From Gammaproteobacteria bacterium (lineage in GTDB: Bacteria > Pseudomonadota > Gammaproteobacteria > UBA6429 > Thiohalophilaceae), in NCBI GenBank assembly GCA_024641445.1, contig JAHEDA010000083.1, positions 1-9,045 of the forward strand: a stretch of DNA of 9,045 bases, given 5' to 3'. The translations under genes were made by a program, and so were the position numbers. Numbering within the stretch: position 1 is the first letter of the stretch; each line of letters begins with the position of its first letter. Under the pieces are notes generated by a model. The model was given only the letters and a program-made list of their open reading frames with translations, had not been told where the DNA came from and searched no databases. Of this stretch, positions 1 through 5,300 are shown one piece after another.

Positions 1-1
1 G

Positions 2-1042
2 GTGGCCGACCTTAACGTGAACGAATCACTCTTAACCGGCGAGTCTGCGGGGGTGAGTAAACAGGTTGAGCCCATCAACGACAGAGATGCCCCGGTTGCC
101 GAGCGCAGTAACATGCTGTTCAAGGGCACGCAAATCAATCGGGGTCGTGCTCAAGGTGTGGTCGTCGCGACCGGCATGGACACGGAGCTGGGAAAGATCG
201 CGACCTTGCTACAGAGTGGTGAAGACAACAGGACTCCACTCCAGCAGCGCCTGGCTCGCTTTGGTCAACGCATTGCATTCGCCATTCTGGCGATCTGTCT
301 GGTGGTCTTTGTGGTCGGTCTGTTGCGCGGTGAGTCTGCGCTGCTTATGTTCCTGACCGCGATTAGTCTGGCGGTGGCGGCCATCCCCGAGGCGCTCCCC
401 GCCGTCATCAGCATTACTCTCGCCATCGGCGCACGTCGCATGAGCAAGCTGAATGCCCTAGTGCGACATCTGCCCGCCGTGGAGACCCTGGGATCGGTCA
501 CGTACATCTGCGCCGACAAGACCGGAACGCTAACGCAAAATCGGATGCACGCAGAGTCATTTTATATTGATGGTCGCTGGCAGACGAGTTTCTCTCCGAC
601 TGTCAGCGAGCTGGTAAGGGCGCTCGCCCTCAGTAACGATGTGAGTGAGGATGGTGAAGGTATAAAGGGGGACCCGACCGAGGTCGCCCTGTATCAGGCC
701 GCGGTACTACAGGGGAACACCAAACGTGAATTAGAACAGGCCCACCCGCGTATTGCTGAGGTGGCGTTTGAGTCTGAACGCAAGCGTATGAGTACGCTAC
801 ATTCTCAGGGGGAGTCCTTTGTGCTTTACACCAAGGGGGCCCCCGAGCAGGTCTTACCCTTGTGCGCAAACATCGATGTAGAGGCGCACCTCGCACAGGC
901 CGAGTCAAAGGCGGCGGAGGGCTATCGTCTCATTGCGCTAACGCGCAAGACGATACGACATTTACCTTCTACGGTCGATGCGCAGCTCGAATCCGGGCTG
1001 GAACTCTTGGCGATGGTCGCGCTGATCGACCCCCCCCGCTAA
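2..1042 (+). CDS. P2A-type (SERCA-like) cation-transporting ATPase, N-terminal piece, 5' partial and stopped early
   Basis: This is part of an inner-membrane ATP-driven cation pump, most likely Ca2+-type. The gene enters from the left edge already inside the actuator domain. Visible residues (numbered from base 2) include the TGES dephosphorylation loop at 12-15, membrane segments near 91-108 and 112-143 with the M4 ion-site motif IPEALP, and the phosphorylation motif DKTGTLT with Asp172. Nucleotide-domain signatures follow: GDPTE (223-227), the FESERKRMS block (257-265) and KGAPE (278-282). The piece ends at DPPR, the start of the P-domain hinge, where a TAA codon interrupts it. The true start and about the first 150 residues lie outside the window. 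On its own this piece lacks the TGDGINDAP loop and M5-M10, so it should not pump. Family assignment is firm; the ion is inferred from the M4-M6 motifs of the two pieces together. Confidence 0.9.
   Translation: MADLNVNESLLTGESAGVSKQVEPINDRDAPVAERSNMLFKGTQINRGRAQGVVVATGMDTELGKIATLLQSGEDNRTPLQQRLARFGQRIAFAILAICLVVFVVGLLRGESALLMFLTAISLAVAAIPEALPAVISITLAIGARRMSKLNALVRHLPAVETLGSVTYICADKTGTLTQNRMHAESFYIDGRWQTSFSPTVSELVRALALSNDVSEDGEGIKGDPTEVALYQAAVLQGNTKRELEQAHPRIAEVAFESERKRMSTLHSQGESFVLYTKGAPEQVLPLCANIDVEAHLAQAESKAAEGYRLIALTRKTIRHLPSTVDAQLESGLELLAMVALIDPPR
1040..1042 (+). other. In-frame TAA stop splitting the ATPase gene
   Basis: Codons read GAC CCC CCC CGC TAA GAG GTC CCC, giving D-P-P-R-stop-E-V-P. 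The same frame continues open to 2131 with uninterrupted P-type ATPase homology. Relatives usually have Glu or another residue here (DPPREEV-like), so one G-to-T change from GAA to TAA would explain it. This is a nonsense change, not a frameshift. It lies next to a seven-C run, so a base-call error is possible. Confidence 0.85.
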
Positions 1043-1057
1043 GAGGTCCCCTCGGCA

Positions 1058-2131
1058 GTGGCGGAGTGCATTGCTGCCGGGATAACGCCAGTAATGATCA
1101 CGGGCGATCACCCGGCCACGGCGCTCGCCATTGCCCGACGCATTGGCCTGGCGCAAGCTCATCATGGCGTGATGACGGGGCAACAGCTCGCGCATGTCGA
1201 TACCGAGCAATTGCGTGGGTTGCTACAGACCACGCGCGTCTTTGCGCGGGTGAACCCCGAACAGAAGATCCGCATCGTTGAGGCCTTGCAGGCCAATGGT
1301 GAGTTCGTGGCCATGACCGGCGATGGTATCAACGATGCCCCGGCCCTGAAGCGTGCCGACATTGGGGTGGCGATGGGTAAGAAGGGTACTGACGTAGCGC
1401 GCGAGGCCGCCGACATGGTTTTGCTGGATGACAACTTCGCCAGCATCACCGCGGCGGTGCGCGAGGGCCGACACATCTATGACAACATCCGCAAGTTCAT
1501 CAAATTTATAATGACGGGCAATTCCGGTGAGATATGGGTGTTGTTTCTCGCCCCCTTTCTTGGCCTGCCCATCCCGCTCTTACCCATCCATATTCTTTGG
1601 ATCAATCTGGTGACAGACGGCCTGCCGAGCCTGGCCCTGGCGATGGAACCGGAAGAGCCCGGTAATATGCAACGTCCTCCCCGTGCCCCGAACGAAGGCA
1701 TCTTTGCCCACGGTATGTGGCAACACATGGTGTGGGTGGGGCTGCTCATCGGCGGTGTCTCACTCGCGGCCCAGGCCTGGGCCATCCAGGATGGCTCCGC
1801 ACACTGGCAGACCATGGTGTTCACGGTGCTGACCTTTGCGCAACTGGCCCATGTGTTAGCGATCAGAAGTGAGCGACAGTCACTCCTCACCATTGGTCTA
1901 TTCAGCAATCTGCCGTTACTGGGGGCCGTGGCCCTGACCATTGTCCTGCAACTGAGTCTGATTTATCTCCCCACCCTGCAGGCCATCTTCAATACCCAGG
2001 CCCTCAGCCCGCTTGAACTGGCGCGATGTGTTGGCCTATCCCTGTTGGTGGGGCTCGCGGTGGAACTGGAGAAATTATTTTACCGGCAGGGCTGGCTGTA
2101 TGGTGGTAGCGGGCCACACCACGGAAATTAA
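1058..2131 (+). CDS. P2A-type cation-transporting ATPase, C-terminal piece (continues after in-frame stop)
   Basis: This is the second part of the same pump gene, in the same reading frame as the upstream piece. GTG 1058 is only the first possible start after the stop; homology already begins at the codon after TAA (1043). From 1058, the residues include the P-domain MITGDHP (13-19), the Mg2+-binding hinge TGDGINDAPAL (87-97) and MVLLDDNF (120-127). M5 carries NSGE (155-158) and M6 carries N183, T186 and D187 in NLVTDGLP. These match the Ca2+-site residues of SERCA (N768, E771, N796, T799, D800). Four further membrane segments end in a VELEKLFYR-like tail. An AGAGGT at 1042-1047 could serve as a weak ribosome site 10 bases before GTG, but a separately translated half-pump would have no Asp phosphorylation site. 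Most likely this is one gene that is either broken or misread. Confidence 0.88.
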   Translation: MAECIAAGITPVMITGDHPATALAIARRIGLAQAHHGVMTGQQLAHVDTEQLRGLLQTTRVFARVNPEQKIRIVEALQANGEFVAMTGDGINDAPALKRADIGVAMGKKGTDVAREAADMVLLDDNFASITAAVREGRHIYDNIRKFIKFIMTGNSGEIWVLFLAPFLGLPIPLLPIHILWINLVTDGLPSLALAMEPEEPGNMQRPPRAPNEGIFAHGMWQHMVWVGLLIGGVSLAAQAWAIQDGSAHWQTMVFTVLTFAQLAHVLAIRSERQSLLTIGLFSNLPLLGAVALTIVLQLSLIYLPTLQAIFNTQALSPLELARCVGLSLLVGLAVELEKLFYRQGWLYGGSGPHHGN

Positions 2132-2182
2132 AATCTCTATAAATCAACAAGATAAAAAATATTAAAAAATATGTTCATCGGG
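2129..2182. other. AT-rich intergenic stretch upstream of the first ECF-like promoter
   Basis: From the ATPase stop codon to the -35-like box the DNA is strongly A/T-rich, with two A6 runs around 2155-2169. This contrasts with the GC-rich genes around it. It could act as an UP-element for the downstream promoter. No convincing hairpin terminator for the ATPase gene is visible here. Confidence 0.4.
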
Positions 2183-2211
2183 TGTCAACCGAATCGTCCC
2201 CCGCGCGTTAA
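2183..2211 (+). promoter_or_regulatory. ECF-sigma-like promoter P1 (copy 1 of a shared element)
   Basis: The element has TGTCAACC at 2183-2190 and GCGCGTTAA at 2203-2211, separated by 12 bases. Sixteen bases separate AAC from CGTT, the spacing typical of ECF sigma promoters (AAC-type -35, CGT-type -10). It matches the element at 2677-2705 in 23 of 29 positions, with all six mismatches inside the spacer. It lies 48 bases before the GTG start of the Lys/Ala-rich protein gene. The sigma factor encoded at 3163 is the obvious candidate to use it; that link is inference. Confidence 0.65.
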
Positions 2212-2259
2212 TCAGCATGCAAGACAACAAATTCGCAAATTCTACCTAGGAGAACGTAC

Positions 2260-2481
2260 GTGAAAAAACAGACTCTCGTGATTGCTATGCTGGCCGCTCT
2301 GGTTGCTGCTCCTGTTATGGCTGCTGAAGGTGACAAGGCTGCTGCTCCTGCTGCTGCCGCTGCCCCTGCTGCTGAAGCCAAGATGGAAAAGAAGGCTGAG
2401 AAGAAGCACGCTGCCAAGAAGGCCCACAAGGCTGCCAAGAAGTCCAAGAAGGCCAAGAAGGCTGAAGGCGAAGCCAAGTAA
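2260..2481 (+). CDS. Small secreted Lys/Ala-rich protein (Asr-like composition)
   Basis: This is a 73-residue protein starting at GTG, with AGGAG at 2248-2252 seven bases upstream. Residues 1-21 form a clear signal peptide (MKK, a hydrophobic core, then PVMA), so the product should be periplasmic or exported. The 52-residue mature part contains about 21 Ala and 16 Lys. It has an Ala/Pro spacer (about 27-38) followed by a tail of KKA, HAAKKAHKAAKK and KKAKKA repeats with two His. Composition and secretion resemble the E. coli acid-shock protein Asr, and the tail also looks like histone H1 tails; neither is homology I can show. The gene stands alone between an ECF-like promoter and a strong terminator, which suggests an abundant, stress-induced product. 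Function is unknown. A polycation could buffer acid, bind lipopolysaccharide or peptidoglycan, or bind extracellular nucleic acid. Confidence 0.75.
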   Translation: MKKQTLVIAMLAALVAAPVMAAEGDKAAAPAAAAAPAAEAKMEKKAEKKHAAKKAHKAAKKSKKAKKAEGEAK

Positions 2482-2534
2482 TCTGGCTCGTGATAGACGC
2501 GACGGCATGAGAGTGCCGGCGCGTTTGTCCAAAC

Positions 2535-2564
2535 AAGGCCTCCCTCGTGGAGGCCTTTGTTTTT
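2535..2564 (+). terminator. Rho-independent terminator
   Basis: A perfect 9-base-pair stem (AAGGCCTCC at 2535-2543, GGAGGCCTT at 2549-2557) with a 5-base loop is followed by TGTTTTT. It ends the Lys/Ala-rich protein transcript 53 bases after its stop codon and isolates that gene from the sigma-factor operon. Confidence 0.9.
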
Positions 2565-2582
2565 CTGGATAAAGATTTAAGC

Positions 2583-2599
2583 GTGATAACAGATATCAC
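2583..2599. repeat. Short palindrome GTGATA-N5-TATCAC
   Basis: Perfect 6-base arms (2583-2588 and 2594-2599) flank ACAGA. It lies between the terminator and the second ECF-like promoter, about 80 bases upstream of the -35-like box. It could be a regulator site. It does not fit CRP (the GTGA/TCAC gap is 9, not 6) or FNR. Confidence 0.25.
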
Positions 2600-2676
2600 C
2601 CTTGCTCCATCGTCAACTCGCGCTAGAAAAGTTCCTGCACTGATTGGGCTTTTGTCGAAAAAAATACCCCTTGCCT

Positions 2677-2705
2677 TGTCAACCGATCGCCACCCCGCGC
2701 GTTAA
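2677..2705 (+). promoter_or_regulatory. ECF-sigma-like promoter P2 (copy 2 of a shared element)
   Basis: The element has TGTCAACC at 2677-2684 and GCGCGTTAA at 2697-2705, again 12 bases apart. The 10 bases from the first T and the last 13 bases are identical to copy 1. The distance from the last A to the start codon (ATG 2754) is 48 bases, the same as for copy 1. It precedes a small-protein gene that ends 16 bases before the ECF sigma gene, so it probably drives the whole sigma operon and would make the sigma factor self-activating. Confidence 0.65.
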
Positions 2706-2753
2706 GGTAACTAACAGACGAAATAATTCAACAGCTTACTCAGGAGAATGAGT

Positions 2754-3146
2754 ATGAAGATACAGACCGCGATGATGGCAGTATTTACCCTGGTGCTGAG
2801 CACCCCTGTCCTGGCCGTTGATGGTGACAGGGCCGTCGCTGTTGAAAATCATCTCGACCAAAATGCCACGCAAGTGGACAAGGACCGCGTAGGCGCCGAG
2901 AAGCGTCTGGACGCACGCGGTGAGCGCATTGAGAAGCGTATGGATCGCAGGGCGGACCGGGCGCGTGCAAATGGCCACGAAAAGCGCGCAGAACACCTGG
3001 AGAAGAAGGGCAAGCGTATTCACAAGCGTCTGGATAGGCGCGGTGAGCGAATTGAGGAACGGCGTGAACATCGCGTCGAAGAGCGGCATGAACATCGTGC
3101 TGAGGGTGTTGAGGTACGAAAAGAACTGCGCAACGACTCCAAGTAA
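2754..3146 (+). CDS. Small secreted highly charged helical protein, first gene of the sigma operon
   Basis: I chose ATG 2754 because AGGAG at 2742-2746 is seven bases away; ATG 2748 would leave only one base. The 130-residue product begins with a signal peptide (MKIQTAMMAVFTLVLSTPVLA, cut after Ala21). The mature part is almost entirely Arg, Lys, Glu, Asp and His with few hydrophobic residues, suggesting one long charged helix or coiled coil in the periplasm. A motif KRLDxRGERIExR occurs twice, 41 residues apart (bases 2901-2933 and 3024-3056, 28 of 33 bases identical), so the gene grew by internal duplication. It ends 16 bases before the sigma gene and shares its promoter element with the Lys/Ala-rich protein. 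I do not recognise a named family. A structural, chaperone-like or signal-sensing role for the sigma module is inference. Confidence 0.75.
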   Translation: MKIQTAMMAVFTLVLSTPVLAVDGDRAVAVENHLDQNATQVDKDRVGAEKRLDARGERIEKRMDRRADRARANGHEKRAEHLEKKGKRIHKRLDRRGERIEERREHRVEERHEHRAEGVEVRKELRNDSK

Positions 3147-3162
3147 GTAGGTTAGACTAGCC

Positions 3163-3741
3163 ATGTCAAACTACGTCTTAACCATGCAGGGGGCCATGCT
3201 GGATACCACGCGAATGCTGGAGCAATTCCTGGCGGGCGTGGAGCGTCGTGCCTACCGCATGGCCGTTGTTGCCACCGGGCTGCGCGACGAGGCCCTGGAG
3301 ATTGTGCAAGACAGCATGACCAAGCTGGTGCAGCGGTATCGCGACAAGGACCCGACCGAGTGGGGGCCGCTGTTTCAGATGATCCTGCAGAGCACCATTC
3401 GTGACTGGTATCGCCGCCGCAAGGTGCGTAACACGGTCATGCAGTGGGTAAGTCAGCATTCAAGCGATGAAGATGACGAAGATGTCATCGAGGGCTACGC
3501 CGACCCAGTCGGGCAAAGCCCGGAACAACAGACCAAAACCGCACAGGCCATGGTGAAGCTTCAGCAGGCCCTGCGCGAATTGCCGTTGCGTCAGCAACAG
3601 GCTTTTTTACTACGGCAGTGGGAAGGCCTGGACGTGTTGGAGACGGCACGGGCCATGCAAGTGAGTGAAGGCAGTGTCAAGACGCACTATTCACGGGCGA
3701 TTCAGAGCCTGCGTGAGAAACTAGAGGGTTATTGGCCATGA
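3163..3741 (+). CDS. ECF-type RNA polymerase sigma factor
   Basis: This is a 192-residue sigma-70-family factor with only regions 2 and 4. Region 2 covers about residues 19-90: LEQFLAGVERRAYRMA, then the EIVQDSMTKLVQRY helix and the -10-recognition helix ending IRDWYRRRK. An acidic linker (DEDDED at 102-107) leads to region 4 at about 130-188. There the helix-turn-helix ETARAMQVSEGSVKTHYSRA should read the -35 box. ATG 3163 lacks a good ribosome site; ATG 3184 or 3196 are alternatives and would remove only residues before region 2. It sits 16 bases after the small charged-protein gene and overlaps the DUF3619 gene by ATGA, as sigma/anti-sigma pairs often do. The ECF-like promoter at 2677 probably controls it, implying positive autoregulation. 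Family assignment is strong; the regulon is inferred. Confidence 0.92.
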   Translation: MSNYVLTMQGAMLDTTRMLEQFLAGVERRAYRMAVVATGLRDEALEIVQDSMTKLVQRYRDKDPTEWGPLFQMILQSTIRDWYRRRKVRNTVMQWVSQHSSDEDDEDVIEGYADPVGQSPEQQTKTAQAMVKLQQALRELPLRQQQAFLLRQWEGLDVLETARAMQVSEGSVKTHYSRAIQSLREKLEGYWP

Positions 3742-4121
3742 ACACACAGTCAGAAGACAAGTTCCTGTTACAGGTTAAGCAGTCTCTGGATGCGAGTGTC
3801 GCTCAGGTGGACGGTGACACCCGGCAGCGCCTGCGTGATGCGCGTCAGTATGCCTTGGCGCGCGCACACGGACAGACCATGTTTGTGCGTATGGGTAGCT
3901 CATTGGCAGGTTTCCTCGGCCTGCACCCGAGTATTCGCACCGTGGCCCTTGCGGCCAGCGTGACCTTGGCGGTATTAGCAACGTGGCAAATTACCCGTTC
4001 AGACGCCGGTCCTCGTGTTACGGATGAAGTCATGTTGCTCTCGGCGCAGGACGATCTTGAACTCTACGACCAACTGGACTTTCTGGAGTGGTTGAACACC
4101 CGCGACGCCAGCAAGGGCTAA
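3738..4121 (+). CDS. DUF3619 family membrane protein, candidate anti-sigma factor
   Basis: This is a 127-residue protein starting at ATG 3738, which overlaps the sigma stop codon (ATGA), so translation is coupled. The N-terminal part (1-64) is soluble, with the family's LDASVAQVDGDTRQRLRDARQYALARA segment at 17-43. One membrane segment spans about 67-85, and a short C-terminal part ends in LYDQLDFLEWLNTRD, typical of DUF3619. No catalytic motif is seen. The layout (cytoplasmic helical domain, one membrane span, short periplasmic tail, gene directly behind an ECF sigma gene) matches membrane anti-sigma factors, and no zinc-binding HxxxCxxC motif is present. Sigma, DUF3619 and DUF3106 genes are found together in other proteobacteria. 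The anti-sigma role is inference. Confidence 0.8.
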   Translation: MNTQSEDKFLLQVKQSLDASVAQVDGDTRQRLRDARQYALARAHGQTMFVRMGSSLAGFLGLHPSIRTVALAASVTLAVLATWQITRSDAGPRVTDEVMLLSAQDDLELYDQLDFLEWLNTRDASKG

Positions 4122-4187
4122 GACCTTACGACAGACTGGCCATCGAGAGTTTACTTTCCTGGTGCTGGTGAGAAAATACTAACTGTG

Positions 4188-4778
4188 ATGAACCCTACAC
4201 CACGCCGAAACACTATTGTGAGTGTGCTACTCCGCACAGTCCTCGTGTTATGCCTCGCCACCCTTTGGGTGAACTTGGCACAGGCCGAGGCCAAGAACTG
4301 GAAAGACCTGCTCCCTGCGCAACAGCAGATACTGCAACGCTTCAAGACTCGTTGGGATACCCTGCCGGAGAATCAGCGCGAGAGCCTGCTAAAGGGGGCC
4401 GAGCACTGGCAGGCCATGACACCGCAAGCCCGTGCCAAGGCCGTCGAGCGTTATCAGAACTGGCGTAAGTTACCACCGGAGAAACGCAAGCACCTGCGCG
4501 AACGGTTTGAGAAATTTATGACCTTGCCGCCAGAGAGTCGTGAGGCGATCCGTGATCGATACGAGTGGTTCCAGAACCTGCCCGAGGAAAAGCGCAAGAC
4601 CCTGCGCAAGACCTGGAAGGAGATGAGCCCGGAAGAACGTCAGCAATACCGCGAGCGCGCCAAGAAGCGGCGCGAGCAGAAAGCGGCCCTGGCACGGCAG
4701 AAGGCGCAGGAGGAGGCCGCAAAGGCCGCTCAGGCAAAACCACCAGAGCCCAGTGAACCCCTACCGAGCAGTGACTAA
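4188..4778 (+). CDS. DUF3106 family secreted repeat protein
   Basis: The protein is about 196 residues from ATG 4188; GTG 4185 is an equally possible start one codon earlier, and the ribosome site is poor. The N-terminus is a signal peptide (RRN, a hydrophobic stretch, then NLAQA), with cleavage expected after Ala33, giving a periplasmic protein. The mature part contains five tandem 18-residue units of the form W/F-x-x-L-P-P-E-x-R-x-x-L/I, at bases 4353-4406, 4407-4460, 4461-4514, 4515-4568 and 4569-4622. A sixth, shorter MSPEERQQYRERA copy follows, then a Lys/Ala/Gln tail and a Pro-rich end. The pattern recalls the LTxxQ helical motifs of CpxP/Spy-type periplasmic chaperones. It follows DUF3619 by about 65 bases in the same operon. 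It may sense or buffer envelope stress for the sigma factor; this is inferred from position and shape only. Confidence 0.82.
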   Translation: MNPTPRRNTIVSVLLRTVLVLCLATLWVNLAQAEAKNWKDLLPAQQQILQRFKTRWDTLPENQRESLLKGAEHWQAMTPQARAKAVERYQNWRKLPPEKRKHLRERFEKFMTLPPESREAIRDRYEWFQNLPEEKRKTLRKTWKEMSPEERQQYRERAKKRREQKAALARQKAQEEAAKAAQAKPPEPSEPLPSSD

Positions 4779-4795
4779 AAACCAGAGTTCGATGT

Positions 4796-4823
4796 CCTGA
4801 ACGGCTGATTGTGCAGCGTCAGG
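4796..4823. terminator. Possible hairpin between convergent operons
   Basis: CCTGA (4796-4800) pairs with TCAGG (4819-4823), and inside it GCTG (4804-4807) pairs with CAGC (4814-4817) around ATTGTG. It lies between the converging DUF3106 and ICMT-like genes and could stop transcription from either side. There is no T-run directly after the stem on either strand, so support is weak. Confidence 0.25.
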
Positions 4824-4835
4824 CGCCGGTTAGAC

Positions 4836-5300
4836 TCACAACCATCTTCGTACCTTCTTCATGTAAGCCTCATACTCCTCGCCGAACATTGCAGTGAGCG
4901 CCTTCTCTTCGGGAAGGATCTGAAATCGGGTGATGTAGGCGATGAAGAGCACCGGGCCGAGAAACGCCCATACAAACCAGAGATAGGCGGCCCAGGCACT
5001 GAGGGAGAAGGTTAAACCCAGGTACATGGGGTTGCGGGAAACGCGGTATACGCCCGAGGTGACCATCGATGAGGCGACGTGCGGTTGCATCGGGTTGATG
5101 CTTGTCCGCAGGCGAATAAAAATGCTCAATGCTAATAGATCCAGAGACAGTCCAATACCGGCTAGAACGGTTACGAGTAGCACGTGAGTGGTACCAAACA
5201 CTCCGGTTGATACCGTAAGGCGCGAAGCACTCCACATGAGGAGGGCGATGACAAGCGCCAATACCGGTGGCGGAATCTTTAGCTCGAGTGATTTCATCAT
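4836..5300 (-). CDS. ICMT/PEMT-like membrane methyltransferase (isoprenylcysteine carboxyl methyltransferase family)
   Basis: This is a 154-residue integral membrane protein. Hydrophobic segments lie near 11-25, 38-60 and 97-121. The family's SAM-binding signature is present: TSGVYRVSRNPMYLG (81-95), then PEEKALTAMFGEEYEAYMKKVRRW (130-153) at the C-terminus. Bacterial members methylate small or lipid substrates that are mostly unknown; bacteria lack prenylated CaaX proteins, so the family name should not be read literally. ATG 5300 overlaps the stop of the preceding CMD-family gene (ATGA), so it is the last gene of the TetR-controlled operon and is probably translated by coupling. ATG 5297 is an alternative start. 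Base composition is like the rest of the window, unlike its neighbour. Family assignment is strong; the substrate is unknown. Confidence 0.87.
   Translation of the reverse strand: MMKSLELKIPPPVLALVIALLMWSASRLTVSTGVFGTTHVLLVTVLAGIGLSLDLLALSIFIRLRTSINPMQPHVASSMVTSGVYRVSRNPMYLGLTFSLSAWAAYLWFVWAFLGPVLFIAYITRFQILPEEKALTAMFGEEYEAYMKKVRRWL

Noticed and set aside
1020..1060. Frameshift as the cause of the split ATPase gene
   Set aside because: The two parts are in the same frame (1056 bases between base 2 and base 1058), so it is a stop codon, not an indel.
1477..1941. 154-codon open frame on the - strand
   Set aside because: It lies opposite the conserved M5-M8 region of the ATPase and shows no family motif.
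2503..2518. Small hairpin CGGCA-TGAGAG-TGCCG
   Set aside because: The 5-base-pair stem has no T-run and lies just before the much stronger terminator; it is probably chance.
2242..2599. Overlapping - strand and alternative-frame open frames over the Lys/Ala-rich gene
   Set aside because: They arise from the repeated GCT/AAG codons; the Leu-rich products are shadows.
2736..3164. 142-codon hydrophobic open frame on the - strand, longer than the + strand gene it covers
   Set aside because: The hydrophobic pattern is what the complement of Lys/Arg/Glu codons yields. The + strand frame has a signal peptide, a well-spaced AGGAG and a promoter-like element.
4185..4260. Lipoprotein signal at the Cys in LVLC of the DUF3106 leader
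   Set aside because: Leu directly before Cys does not fit a lipobox, and a normal signal-peptidase site (AQA) follows.
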